Positions 34,735 to 49,700 are shown, counted from the first letter of the stretch. The stretch is DNA of 64,000 bases from Anoplopoma fimbria (GCF_027596085.1 NC_072472.1:22541052-22605051), one strand, 5' to 3'. The notes: a model not told the origin generated them from the sequence alone. Numbers and translations are program-made.

Positions 34735-37700
34735 GAATGCTATTCAGACAGAGCGGAACTAGCTGTTTCCAGTCTTTGTGCTAAGCTAACTGCTAAGCTG
34801 CTCAAGGTAGATTCATATTTACAGTACGGACATAAGAGAGTCACAGTGCCTCTTCCTGTGGCCAAGTAGCATACAGCCTGCATAATTACAATGTTCATAG
34901 ATGAAAGTGGTCAGGCTAACAATGTGTTCCGAATGCTAAGTGGTCTGCATACACTCAGCTTTAAAAAGCACAGGAGAAAAGTAAAGACCTGAAGAGCATG
35001 TGGAGGTAAAAGAGAGACTCATACATGTCTATGTACACAATGGAACCTCCTAGTATGGATGAAAGGTCTTCTGAATCATCTAAAAGTTTGCCTTTGAATG
35101 AAATTAAGCTAGAAAGACCAAAAGACAGGCCATTCCACCTCTGGAGGATAAACTCATTCTGTCGGACTAAAAGTTGTATCCTGGTATCAGGACTTCATTG
35201 GAATGCGTCCTATCTTACCCAGGTGTATTCAAACACGGTTCATCATTCCCCACAAGGGCCTCTTGTGTATTCATTTATTCTGCATTTACATACGAGGCCG
35301 CTGCAGGCCCCTGATCTGTGAGTCCGGTGAGGCCGGGGCAACCCATGTGCCTTACTGCTGGTGAGCCCTCTGATCCAGGCAGGGTCAAAGACTGGGCCTG
35401 AGCCAATGACAGCGTGGAGAGGGGTGGGGGGTAAGGGAGGGGCCGATGGTGTCACTGAATGCCTGGGAACCTGTCACTTTGTGTCAGTGTTAGCTTCTGC
35501 ATCTGGCCCCGCTCTCACTTTGACCTCAAGCTCAGTACGACTGGCTCACAGGACTGGACCGCAGAGTGGGAGAAGCGACTTTAACTCTTCCACCTCACAC
35601 GCAGAGCCTTTATGCTCGCCGCGGCGCTAGTCGCTGCGTTGAGCCATTACTTCACATCAGGGGACGCACAGATTCACTGAATGGCTTTTTGGGAAGTACG
35701 CACACATCTAAAAATACTTACTTGTTTTCACAAGACTCGGGTGTCACTTCTTTATCTCCTGTATAAGTATGTTTGTAGATTTCCCATGTAGGCCTTTTAG
35801 TCCCTCTAAAAATTACAACATGAAATTTCAGTTGGCATTAACAATGTCTTCAAACCTAAGTTGTTCATAGCCAAAAATGTCTTTATTATTTCCCTGTCTT
35901 CTCCTGAGAGCCTGACAAATATATTCACACAGGATTAATTACCATATTTTTCATTGAATTTTGTCGTATTTGTTGCCAGCAAATATAACAAAACCCACAT
36001 GTACTGACAGCAATAATGTGCACGTGAATTCATGTCAGTCACAAAAGAAATGGATCAGAGCCATAAAACTATCTATTAGACACTGACAAGTGTGAATTAT
36101 ATCTTTGTTTGTATTATATGCTGTGATAAAATGATTTAAACACCTTTTTTATTATATAACATGATGCAACATAACTAACAAAATCTGACTGTTGATTTTC
36201 GTCATAAGGAAAAGTGTCACATGTACATTTGGTGTGTTATCACCTTTAAAACACGAGGCTCCTGTTCTTTAGTCCTGCATCCAAAGTTGCTCTTGATAAT
36301 AATGTATTTAGAGTGAACTGATACTCACTGAATCATCTTTAATGATAACATTACTTGTTCATTAAGTCATGTGAACCATCTTGGCACCGAGATAATCGGT
36401 TCTTGGCCGCTGTATAAAAATAGTCCTGTTGTTTGGTGCCACACTGCCTCTTCACATGGTCCCAGCAGCCATGCATGCCAATGGAGACCTTTGTTTCGTG
36501 ACACAGTTTCAGGGCAGTGGGAGTGAATGGGTTGCTCAATTAAACGGAACAATGGTCGATGGGTATTGTGGCTGAGGACGCATTGACCGTGTGGACCTAC
36601 ATCTAATGAACGAAGATCCAGTCATGAGATCTTCATGGAAAAGCGTGACAGTCTGTAGAGTTCTATTTGAGATGGGGTGTAATTCCAGTATTGCACTCGC
36701 TGCTGAAACACCTTCCCCCCCTCCATTAGCTGTCCAGACATGAATTATTAGCAACATGACTGTGTCTGTCGGCTATGCATGATATGAATCAGGGATGCAT
36801 GATATGGATTTCTTTTTCAGCCGAACCAGTAAACGATCATTTTACATCTTTGTATTTTAAAAAGTAGTTCATAGCCTTTAGTTTATTATGCAAACCTGAG
36901 GCGGATTATCTAATATTCCACAGCTCTGACCTAACCTCATAACTGATATTACTATTGATCCATAACAAAAACATTTCTGACTCTTCAAATATTTTTTTCT
37001 GGTACAGTTCATCAAGAACTTTAAACATTTTGTGTAAGAATAAAAACAAAATGCTTTTACATAATCCGTCATATCCGACATGTAAATGTATTATAATCTC
37101 AATACAAAATAAAGGCTTTGACAGAACCAAAAGCCTATGGCTGCTTAGTCCGCAGATAAAACACAATGACGACGGGCATAAAGTCGACTAATGCTTGTGG
37201 GACAGCTATGCTACTTTTAGTGCATGAGGGTGTGGTAGGTTTTTCTATATGTTGGCTTCCATAGAACATATAAAGTTATTAAACGTTTGGCATGATAATT
37301 CAAGCAAGCAAGGAATCTCTGTCTGTCTGTATGTGTGTGGTGGCTATGCCATACAAATGTGTTGGCGAGCCGTTCATCCCGTCTATATTCAATATAAATA
37401 GAGTGTCAGTTTAGATGCCTGGAAAAAGGTCTCGGTTATAAAATGTCAGTAAACACCCCTCTCGTGAATTTTTAAGCTTTTATGTGTCTTAATGAAGGTG
37501 GTTGCAAACAAGTGGCTCTTTACTTCATGCTTCAAAAATCCTAAAAGCGCTTTGTTCATTTATGAAGATTATCCTTCTGAACAAAACGTGTATCATAAAC
37601 AGAGCTTATTTTCTGCAATAATCCAAAATCCTCTTTGGCTTTTTTTGTGGAGGGGAACCAGTGTGATGCTAACTTCCTGGTTGGCCTACAAAAATACATC

Positions 37701-40700
37701 ATCCCTTCAGCACTCCCAAAAACTCTGATTCAACAAGGGACCAGGATGCTGGATATACCAACGTTACACCTGCAAAATGATATCCATGCTCTGCTATATA
37801 ATCGCTGTGGTTATGTCACACCAACCAACTAATGTCACCATGTTTCTGACCACGGGCACACAATCCATCTGGCTTTGATTCACCGGTTATCTATAATTCC
37901 ATTTTCGGAAAAATGAATAATCATTTACCAGTATCTGCTGAAATATATCATGCATCCCTAATATTAATTCTGCTTCATGAAAGCCCCAAAATGTAAGAAT
38001 TTAAACACCAATACAAAATGTAACGCATTCACAGCCTTTTTGTATAACAACAACTGGTCTTTTCAATATCAACTTGTAAAATATAAGGTTCTATGTGTTC
38101 ACTGTATCAGTGACAATGACCATGTCAATACAAAGAGCTAGATGGGAGATAAGAAATGGTGCTACATGTCACATTTCTTTCAGTCCTGAAACTTCAGCTG
38201 ATGTCAGTGGGGCTTAATGATGACGTGGACGATCGGAGGTAATAACCTACAATCATGAGCTGAGTTCCTCGCTGCAGTGAGAACAGGTCAAACGACCAGG
38301 CGCTATTTATAGTGGCTGTCAGCGCCAGCCGGAGCCCCGCAGCAGACGCTAATTGGAACCCCGCCCAGGTAAGAAGTGTGAGCAGCGGTAGCACTCGCTG
38401 CCTCTAACAGTCACCCGGGGGAGGCCTTGACCATACCTCATGATCAATTAATTGGCCGCTCATTTTTTCCAGTCCAGGTCAGCCTCTCGAGGGGTGACGG
38501 CGAGAGCGCCTTGTCAAAACAGGTCGAAGCGCGGGGCCCCCGAGAGGGTGAGCGGGGGCCTCCCCATGGCGCGGCGTCTCTGTTATGCGAGCAATCTGAC
38601 GTGCCACACATGTTGGGTGTCCGAGTGAATCGGGGAGCTCAGTGGCATCAGCTTAGAGGAGACCTAACTGGACGGGGGTTGAATCCCTGCGCTTGCAGAA
38701 AAAAAAAAACTGTGGTGAATCACGCCACACTCTGTGCCAAAATTAGCTCCTCGCCACACAGATGCACAGATGGCATCGGCGGCGCTCATTGCAAATGCCT
38801 AACATTCTAGTCCGGGCTGCCTGACCCCTTCCTTAATCCTAATTAGGAATGCAATTTCCACACAGGCCCCTTTTTTTAAAGCATGATGAAACGTTTGTGG
38901 CCGTACATACTGTATGGCTGTGCCAGAGGCTTATGGGTAGTATTATCCCACCAGTCCACTGAGGGCGACGCCATTTTAAACCGATCACTAGAGCGGGGGG
39001 GGGTTTATGAGTGATTCCTGCTACTGTGCGCTAACCTACATCCTCCCTGCGAGTCAACAATGAACTGGTCAGATAATAATACACGGTGGTAAATCCCTGG
39101 ATAACATTCTGCTGCCTGTCCTTTCAACCGGACACGTCAAAAAAACCCTCCCCCACCCGCAAACTCACACACCACACACACACACATTAAACGGGAACCC
39201 TTTTTCTAAAGCTTTCCATCAGCATGCAACAAAGGATTAACCAATAATTCCTCTACAACGTCTAAAGATCTGGAAACACTCACATCTGCAGATATCGGGC
39301 TAATCTGGATGCTGGGGATATACTTTTTTTTGACCAGCCAGCATTTCCTTTACCCTATTAATGCTTGTTTGGCTGGGACACGGACAGAGAGATGTGTGTG
39401 GTAGCTGAGCCAATGTGTCCCAGCCTGCAGAGATAAGCACTCATTGTGGAGTGCGTGGACTAACAACGGAACAATAACACAACAGCACACGGCGGAGACA
39501 TGTTGACTTAGCAGGTCCAAAAGGTTTAATCCGCCTCGCTTCCTGCGATGCGGCCATTAGGAATAACTTTTTATGTATCTCTGCGCTGACGTTTCCTCTG
39601 AACTGTTTTCATGAGTTATGTATACCCCCCCTCCCTCCAGCAGCATGGACAGCAGTTCGGTGTTCCTTTAATGCCTCTGCGCCGGGAGTCATCTCATGGA
39701 GGCTCGTTGGAACCGAGTGACAACTAACCGAGTATGCATGACTGATGTACAAATGTAACAGTGCATTAACACGCACACACACAACGGGAGCGTAGCCCAA
39801 CGCGCTCGTGTCTCGAGCTGTGTAGTTCGGCACATTTGTGGCACTCGGGAGCGCAACGTGTGAGATGGCAGCAGGAAGCTTATAAAGTCTTCATAACGGG
39901 GCCTCCCGGCGGCGTTTTAGCCCAGTCATCAAGATGCTATCAGCTCTGGAACAGCAGGCCCAGGACCAGCAACAGTATTTCTACAGTCTGCTCTTAACAA
40001 CAGTGGCGTCCCACGGCTCCGGCCTACTAACCGGTCCTTTGTTTTCCCTCTGGAACAAAAGCCATGTTTGTGTGGTGGAGGTCTGAATACTGGAAGAGTG
40101 TGGCGCTTAGATTCACATGATCAGTGTTTGATCACTGATGGAGACAATCGCTTCAGAAGGCAGCTCTTTCCCCACAGCTTTGAAAGCAATAAAATGTGTT
40201 ATGAGAGCATGATTTTTGTTTTTTCAACAGAAGACTCACTCAACTTTCATTGGATTTGAGAGTTTTCCACAAACCACAAATTACGTCTTTATCCGTCTCC
40301 AGCATTAAAAGCCAACGTACTCAATAACTACAGTACATTGTCAGTGAGGGCTATCAATCCTGATTAACAGACTCGTAAAGCTGTTTAAAACGAATACAAT
40401 GTAAAAGAGAGTTTTAGAGAAGAAGTCTGCTCAGCATCGGATTATTGCTGACATGTCAATAAGCACAATACCAGACAGAAGGGAGCGCCTGCTGACTATA
40501 TGAGCAAAAACAAAACAATAAAAATAGAAATCAAGCAGCATGATCAAGCAAAGAGTCCAGGTCAAACACATTACCGCTGCAAAGATTTACTCTCTGACAA
40601 ATATTTCCTTTAGAGCAGCCCCCCCTCACAAATGATGGCAACTGGCCTGCACGCGGTATAATGCTGTGGGAGGCAATTCTGACTGTTTTTCATTGTCCCT

Positions 40701-43700
40701 TAGTAAGCACTAAGGTGGAGTACGGGAAGAGGAGTGCAGAATGCGAGGTCGCCAAAAGTGTGTGACTGTGAGTGGGATGACTGGTCACAGGTGAAGTGAG
40801 CTCTGACAGGCAGGCGTGGTCCAGGGAACCGGGGTCACTGGATGCACCCACGTCTTTCTTTTTTTAAACTTTCAATGGAGAAAGTGGTGGAACCAGGGCG
40901 GGATCATTAAGAAAACAACTTTCTTTCTGCTGAGAGCTCTTTTTGATTGTTGTGGCAACCTGTACATAACACACCAAGCAGTTATCCATCATCTACAGTT
41001 TGATATTTTACATTTGCTGAAACGACATGGCTTTACACAAAATTTAAGCATGTAAACGTCTAAGAGTTTGTATTTTGTACTTGTTTATTCCAATCTCTGA
41101 AATAACTATTCAATCAAAAGGGTGGGGCCGCCTTCCTCATGAGCCACATACTGAAAACAGACTTCCAAATTCCTATTTTGCAAGACACACGACTGGGAGT
41201 AAATCATGACTGTTACTCATTATAAGAGACAGTTGTTTATGAACATTATGTGCCTTCTGCGTAGAATAAAAACAATAATAAATATTGAGAAGATCGCAGT
41301 GTGCCATTTCCAAGCAGGAATTTGCCAACAAGCAGCCGCCCAAAACAACAAATGTGCATAAAGGCATACTCTGGACTCAAATAGTTTGCACAGACTGACT
41401 GAGCTGTGGGACAGGGAATGTTGCTTAAACAACAGCTGGGGAGGGAAACCATCTGAGGCTCCTGCTGCTGACCGCCCCCCACTTCCATCACCTGCTCAGG
41501 GAGGAATCCTTGATGGGTTTCCGTGGGAAATACCAGACAGAGGCATCAGACACTTCATGCCTCCCATTCTGTTTTCCAGGCTCTGACAGGAACCATACCT
41601 CTGTGGTGTGTACACGGTCACACAGGAAGTCAAGGTGTGCCGTATACACAGTCAGTCACAGTGCGACCTACTGGTGCGGGAAACAATGGCAAAGTTCCAA
41701 AGCTTTCATGGTAAGAATAGAGGACAGCTGGCGACCTCGTCACCCACTGTCTCTGCTTGTGTCATACATAACTGCTCTGTGGCAGAGCGTGGCATCCGTG
41801 CGCTGTCCTGTTCAAGATTTTTGCTGATTACATAGAATAGTATGAATTGGGGACAATCAAAAAAAAAGTTTAATGCTAAACATGAAAACATTTTTCTAAT
41901 TGCATCCCTATAAATACAAAAACAAAATCCTGCACACATCTGCCGCTTTTTCTGCCCAAATCAACACTGGGGGCATTTTTTTTTTGGGGGGGGGGTTAAG
42001 TTTAATTTGGACATCTATTTATTTTTTTAAACTGTTGTTGAGTACTTTCACACAGAACGCTAAAATTCCGCTGCAAAAAAGAGCGGTGTACTTTAATTTG
42101 TTAACAGTGACAATATTTTTTTTTGCTTTCCCACTGAGACAGTGGACATCAACCAATCACGTTGTGGGTAACGGGTTGAGTTGCTCCTCTATTTATGAAA
42201 CGGCAACACAGCAAACTTTATTGCTCCCTTCGACCTTGACAAAGGTAACGCAGAACAGATCCGCTTCTTCTGGACAAACCTTTCACAATAAAAGCCCTGT
42301 TCATATAACATTCTCAGACTTTTTTGTGTTGTTTACTCATCTAGTCCACTGGTGTATAAAGGCCTTAACATGCAGCATGATTGTTGAATGATTCAGCTGT
42401 GTGCTGGAAAACTAATCATAAGTGAGTCACAATGAGCGGAATATTCCATCAATTAGAAACCAGGGTTACTAGTCAGCCGTTTGCCTACGGTGAGGAGTAT
42501 CCAGACTGCACTGAATCCCGTGGAAGTGAGCTCAGCAGGCCCGGCCCTGATAAGACGTGACTACCACTGATTGGCCAAACGCCAGGCTCAATCTGCTTAA
42601 ACGCATGCATCTCAGCCCTGAAAGGAAAAACGCCCTGATAGAGTGGGCGGTGTTGTGCTCGGATGTGACTAGAACCTTTAGCTCGGGTACCAGCGCCCTC
42701 GCTGTAGTCCTTCAAGCTCAACCCCCTCGCTGCAGAACTGAGCGTCTCTCTGCACGAGCTTACCAAGCTCACAACCGCCCCGGAGGGGACGCCGCCCACA
42801 GATGTGAACACTGATGATCTTGAGTGTTGATGATCTGAGATAAAACTGTACAGTCACTCAGTTCTGCATGAGTGATTCTTGGCGAGGGGAAGGGAAGGGA
42901 AGGGAGGGGAAGTGGCGTTGGGGTGGGGATGCAAGCGGGGGGAATTTATTATAGCATATCGAGCACTGGCTGGTAATACGCCGCTCCGAGACACTTGTTA
43001 AGGCGGAGATCGCCTACAGATTCCCTCTGAAAGTGTAGATCTCAAAACTAGATCTTGGCAGAATAAATGTCTTTTTTTGGGTGGAGTGCGGTGAGTGCAG
43101 GGGTCGGTGGCGTGTTGTATATTTCCCCCTCTTGTGCACCACCTACACACATATTCTAAAGGCTTTGTGTGTGAGCCGCAAACGTTACCCCTTGCCGACT
43201 AAATGGCTTTTGTTTTCGTGTTTTCCGACGTTGTTTTTTATTTACTCAATGAATTATTTGTTGGCTCTTTGCTTTTGTATGCTGAATATTTTAGGGAGAA
43301 CACATCTGTGCTCTCTGGATTCTTGGGTTCAGGTTGTATAACTTGGAGATGCTTTATTTCTATGTATGAGGGAGACCGCAACTAATCAAGGAACCAGTCA
43401 AGCATTTTGTGAAGAGAAAAAAAAAGTTGAATGAAATCTTAAATAAAGCGGTAATAATGAAACCCCAAAATATGTTTTTTTTTTAAATATGTCAGTATAC
43501 TTAAAGGGAAACCTTTACACATCAAGGTCAGGCCTCGGTCAGTAATACTTTGTATGTAAAACAAAAAAGTTTTTTGTGGCTCCAGAGGGAGCTTTGCAAA
43601 ATCTGATAAATTCCCTCCATTGATGTCAAACAGTAGTCAAGTTGCATTTTGGGTAATGTAGGTGCCAGAGATATTTAAGTAGAATAGAGTGTGGAATAAA

Positions 43701-46700
43701 AAAGGTGATATCTCTGGTTCTGATGCATTATTTTGATCCTTTAAAAAAAGAAAAAAGAAGAAGAAAAAAAGAAATGAACCATAATATATTATGAGAGTGC
43801 AATGCTTAATCAGTTATGTTTATTTAACTTCAAGAGACGGAAGGGAGCTTTACATTATAGAACATTAGAGCAAGTTCAATTGTGTAGTCCTGCTTCCTTT
43901 TTAAGTTTGAATTTTTTACAGTTGTTTACGACAACAACGTAAAAGAAAGTGCCCATATTACTGTAAACTTACAGTATGTATTTGTTATTGTTTAAGCTAG
44001 AAAACACAGTTGTTAAAATATCTCTAACTGCATTAGTGGCTTTATATATATTTATTATATTTGTTGTGGCATCTTTCAGCACAGCAAAGGTAGTTTTTGT
44101 GGTTTTGGAGAACCCATATAATAACACTCTGATTACCAGAATCTCTTCGTTCCATACGGGTTCTCTTAAAGTTACCGTTTAAGCTTGGATAATAACCGTC
44201 GCATAAATGTATGCGTCCGACTTTAAAGCAGAGCAGCCTTGAGAAAGGAAATGGCAAGAGTAGATAACGTGCTCATTTTGGGAATGACTTACAGGATGTG
44301 TTGAGAAACTGACAATTTAGTTTAATTACAATCTTAATGGCAAACGATTCAGGAAATCCCTCAACACAGACGGGATGCAGAATATTAACAGGCTCATCAT
44401 CCGGTTTTTTTCCATCATTTAGGTAAATACAGAGTACGGTATTTGAAAATACATTTAAAATACTATGCCGCTGTTTGGTGGACAGGCTTGTTTTGCTGCT
44501 AAAAGTGCACAGTCACGACATAATACTTAAGTCTCTGATTAGCTTTGAGGCTTCAGCCTGGCCATTTTTGAGTGACCTGTTCCAACGATGACAAATGCCT
44601 GACAAACCACTGAGTCACCATGAAATCCACCCAAATTGCTTTCTCTACCGCTTTACGCTAAACGCCACAGAGAACCCAAGCAGGGCCCGCACCGCAAAGC
44701 CCCTTTCTATTGGAGCTCAGACGGGGGGGTAGGGGGAACAGCAACCGCGTTACAAACTCGTCGCCTATGTCTGGCATCCTGACAAATATCTGAGGCACTC
44801 ACTTACCCCAAGAATGCCCTCACACACATGTGGCAAAAGGGGGCTGTGCGCGCTGGGCTTCTCCTCCAGCATGATTCACAGTCACGGGGCACTCGTGATC
44901 TCTCCTGACAGAATCAAGGAAGTCCATTATTGCTCCTAGATATCAACCATTTAAGTATTCATTTCTGAGACTTTTGGACACAGAGGGAGGAGGATGTTCT
45001 TCAGGATCTACTTTTAAACCGTTCGGCCTAGAAGCCGTTGGTGTGAGAGCTCACTAACATTCAGATTAATGAATTTCCAAAAGATATTTTGGCCAGCATA
45101 ACAGTGCTATCAATTCGTGATCTCCACATATTTTAGCCAGATGGTCTGGTTACAATCTGCCGACTCTATCTGTCCAGTCAGCTGAATGCACTCTGTGCTC
45201 CTGACAGTGCTGGTGGGCTTTCTACTGCAGCAGAGCTTTTGATTGTGGCTACAATGCAGCTTTTGGAATTTGCATGAAAAAAAAAAAGGGAGAGCAACAG
45301 AGGTATAATAATGGAACCCATCGCCTAACTGCTATTTAGCTTTTTAGCTTGGCTAATTGGGAACTTTTGCTACTTGTTGCTAATCGGAATGTAAACAATG
45401 ACGGGAAGAGGAAGTCTTTGCCTTTACCTTCATTATCCAGATATCTACTGGCTAAACCACAACCTCAGTTATATTGGCCATTGTCTCCAGAGGCTAAATC
45501 GTCTCCAGACAGATGGGGTCCAAGATAGTAAAACAGTTTAGCCGTGTTCTCCTGTAGACAGTCCTTGTGCTAAGCTAAGCTAACCAGTCAGTGGCTGCTG
45601 TAGCTTCATAAATAAAGAACAGCTGTGAGATTGGTATAAATCGTATTCAAAGTGAATAAGAGGACTTCCCAAAATGTTGAACTCTTCCATTAAAATAAGA
45701 AGACAATATGTCTTTTGGGTCAAATAGGAAAAGCTTTCTGAGTGTAATGTCTTGTGACTTGTCACAAATCAGTCAAAGTCAAAGTGACATTTGAATTCCA
45801 TTAGGTTGGACATGCTCAAGTATCAAACTCCAGAGCGGGCTGAGGGAGTTGCAGAGAACTCATTCGAGCCCAAATCTAATTTGTGATTTCTGTTGACAGC
45901 CAGCGGTGTCCCGCAATATTTTAAGCTGAACTTGAGATGGTGTCAAGAAGGACCGCAGATGATGCTGAGCTTTTACCTCATTGGGCCTCAACAGTGAACG
46001 TCTCACTGAACTGAGCTGCAGTTCTAAGCCAATATAGGACCAGAAAGTAGCATTTCACGGAAGAATCCACCGCATCAATATTACTCTTACACACACACAA
46101 CTTTATTATCACTATTAACTGATTTGGATGAGCACCAAGATTTCTGTGTCATGTTTGACCATTAGCACTCTAAACGCCCCTCTCTGCTGCAGAGTCTGGA
46201 GCCAATAAGCCTCTCTTTTAAGAGATGAAGACGGAGATCAATCTCCATGGAGTCCTAACCACAAAGAAAATGTTCAGTTTGTGGATGGATGGATGGAATT
46301 AGTAGGGGTAGATTCTGTTGTCATCCCTAAAGCTCCATTAGGCGGTGTCAGAGTCTGTAAATGCCAGGCTTGCCGCATGCAATAAATCATTTCCCCATTT
46401 TATTTATTTTGAAGTTGTGAAGATCAAGGTCTAGGTCGCGCTCACTGACCGAGCCCCATCTATCACTTCTGCGCTGTGCTGTTTTGAACCCATTTCGCAC
46501 TGCTCTCCCAGAAGACGCCTGTAACTCGCATGTTAGTCCTCCATCTGACATTTAGTGTCTCTGACTGGGATGCACCACGAACACCTCCCGTCAAACGGCA
46601 ATGGTTCAAACATGTACACCACTGCATGTGCCTAGCAATATTTAAACTAGAAGCGAGATGCTTTTATTAATATTATTTTTGATAGCTACATGTCAGACAG

Positions 46701-49700
46701 GTGCAACCACATCTTCCGCCTCCACAGTAGCATGCTGCAGGCCTGACATGGACCTGGAGGTGTGGAAACCCCCTAATTACAGGCTACCAGATGTGAGACA
46801 AGTTCAGTGGCAATGACTCAGGGCAGGAAACTGCACTCACAACAGCCAAGTCTATTTTCTTCTCAGCCTGTATTGTAGGTGGAAAGCTCTTGTCGCCAAG
46901 GTAACACAGATACCGCGTTTGTGATCAACCCCACCCCCATTTCTCCTTATTATCGTGGCAGTGTGTCATCAAATGAGTTGGATTCCATTTCACCGGTTTC
47001 TTCCATGTAATCCCGACAAAAAACAGGATTAAAAGACTCCAGATGTCATTTCTGACAAACGGGTCAAAAAGATTGTAAAGTCGCCTTTCTTCTTCTGTCT
47101 TTAGAGTAATTTTTTTAATCCTCAACCCCCCCACATTCTAATTTCATTTCATGACTGACATTCTGTCAACTCCGAGGAAAATCAAAAGGCCTGTCTGCTG
47201 TTATAAAATGCTTTTAGCCCGACACTGGCTACTTTTGGAGCTGATTTGAATATTTCAGTTTGATATTAGGGCTCACTTGGTTCTGGTTCCTGCCATTATT
47301 CATCCTTTAAAATCCCTGTGGGGCCTTACATCATCATCAGGCTGAGCCTTAATGTTACTTTATCTCCACTTTACTACCATTCAGACTAAAATAAAATGTT
47401 TCCTGGAACTGAGAAGTAACAGCTGAGGAGCATGTCTTGAGATATGGTAAAGCTACTGTATCCGTGTTTTGTCCACAATCACTAACAGTGGATGTTTCTA
47501 ATGGTCTGGTCTGGAATGGGATGTGATCAAACACCTGAGGTCGTCAGATGATTCTGCCTCGTGGCTATTTTTAGACGGTAATTGCCCTTTTGTTGCGGCC
47601 TGGTAAACAAAAGATGAATCCGGAGCGATTATCTGGTTATGACTCTCAGCGGGAGCGCAGCCTCCAGCTTTTTTCCTCTCCGAGCGACGGCTTGCTCGTC
47701 CACATGCAGTTCACTGCCTCCACCGCGTTGTTAATGAAACCCCTAATTATGTCACCGAGCTGACGGGCATCCCGATGTTCAATCAATGGCGCTCTCTTTT
47801 GACCTATTGATGTGCTCCGTCAGTGTCCAGTGGATGCAGGAGCAGTCGAGCTGCGGTGGTGCTCGCTCACTCCCTCTGGGACCATGTGACCACAGATAGA
47901 GATCATCAGACAGGAAGCCTCTCTTGTGCTGCCCTAAGCTGAGGCAGCCAGCACAGAGGCATCTTGGGGATTATCCTGTTGATCTAGAGTGGCCCAAACA
48001 TGGACTGTAATGATGTCTTGTCAAAACAAACAAACCACTTTAGTCCTCTTTTCAGGAAGAGTGGCCGTTTCCAATTGCTCATTACCCTAAACGGGAGGAC
48101 AATTAACCTCTTTTTCTCATGAATCCACCCTCTTGTCAGTTTATGGACAGAACCCGCTCCACACAAGACCTTTATGGTGTTTTTCATGTGGAGTTTTTTG
48201 GCTGGTATGTGCTGTCTGGACGGCTGGTTCTAGTTTATGACCGGTGGTTCTTTCACATGGTAGTCTTATTGACATTTGAAGCACGCACATGCCATCCTGG
48301 AACGTGAGCGCGTTAGCGTTTGCCTTTGGAACTCGGCATCTGCTGTAGCTCACTCTGAGTGCAAGAAAGAAATAATAAAAGCAGGCCAGGGTGCTGAATC
48401 CTTCTCTGTGTCAAGTTAAAACGTACCGTCAAGCAAGGCTTGTTTTTCTAAACTAGCAACACTGCTGAGCTTTCTTCACAACCCTGACCTCGGCCAACTC
48501 ATCAACAGGGGTCTCTTTTTATCTTGCGGGGAAAACAGGTGGTTGTGATTGTTAGTCAGCGCACATATGACGAGGAGGCTTCTGCCTCCATGTGTTTTCT
48601 GTTTGGAATGCTGCATTTGCTAACTCAGGTTTGGGAGGGACGCTGTGGATATTTTCGGGGGTTACGCCTGAGACGCTGCTCCAAAAACACCGCCGCCCAC
48701 TCCTGCTCAGCTGTTTCAGGTCATTCCACAGTGAGGGCCATGTGCCACTTTGACTTTATCCCATGGAGGGACGCTTGGTGCGCAGACAGCCACATGGCTT
48801 ACTGCAGTGATTCAAATAATTATTATTATATTGGAAAAGGGTGGGATTTATTTGTGGAAAGTAAAGTAAACAAATTACGGTATGACATTTTCACGGTAGG
48901 AGAACTGTCACTGAAAATATCAAGGTATACAGTATCACAGTATTACACTATTATTATTATTTTTTATTATTTTCATTATTTCTATTCAGTCAGTTACAAT
49001 GACCATTAAATGAATGTGAACAGAATTGTTAAAACAAACTTAATTTTTTTTTAAACTGATAAAAACAAAACACCTAATTATAATATCTTATAACACTATT
49101 GCAGGTTAAACTCACTACTAAATAGCTCCGCCTCCTCTTAGTCCATTAATTGTTTTTCCTACATTAAGATTTCTTTAATCAATAAGCTTTTTTCATACTG
49201 GCTGACTTATTGCCAAGAAGCTTGTGAACACGAGATAAGATTTTAAGTGGTGCTTTTGTGTGACTCTTTGTGGAGGAACTCAGTTTAACAGATCTGAAGC
49301 TCAAATCAACTAATCACATCGTATGAGCGTCAGTCAACTAAGAATTTCTTTGGTCCAGGACAGCCCTGGATGAAAATAACATCAGCTGTAAAATATGTCC
49401 TATGATCATAAACAATTACCAATAAACTGTAGATGTGACAGACTCCTTTCTGTAACTTTATTTTACACGCAACCATTTATGTAGGTCTTTTCCATAGCCT
49501 AGAAAATCAAACTTAAAAGGTATGATAACAGTCACTTCTAATCGTGATACCAGTGCACTGTTACAACCCTAAATTATACAACTCTTGGTTAGGCAATAAG
49601 CCCATGGTAACTTCAGAACTCCTTCCTGCAGTTCCATCTGAGCTGAGACCAAATGACAGCCACGGTAAATGTGTTACGCCACTGACACCTCTCAGTCGGG

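Noticed and set aside
38630..38700. Possible tRNA gene (A-box-like AGCTCAGTGGC and T-arm-like GGGGTTGAATCCC)
   Set aside because: No pairing acceptor stem, weak D-arm and no U33 in the would-be anticodon loop; at best a decayed tRNA-derived fragment.
41900..42391. 163-codon plus-strand open frame, the longest in the window
   Set aside because: It runs through a T10/G10 homopolymer and repeat-like A/T-rich DNA, has no domain-like composition, and shows no splice or homology support.
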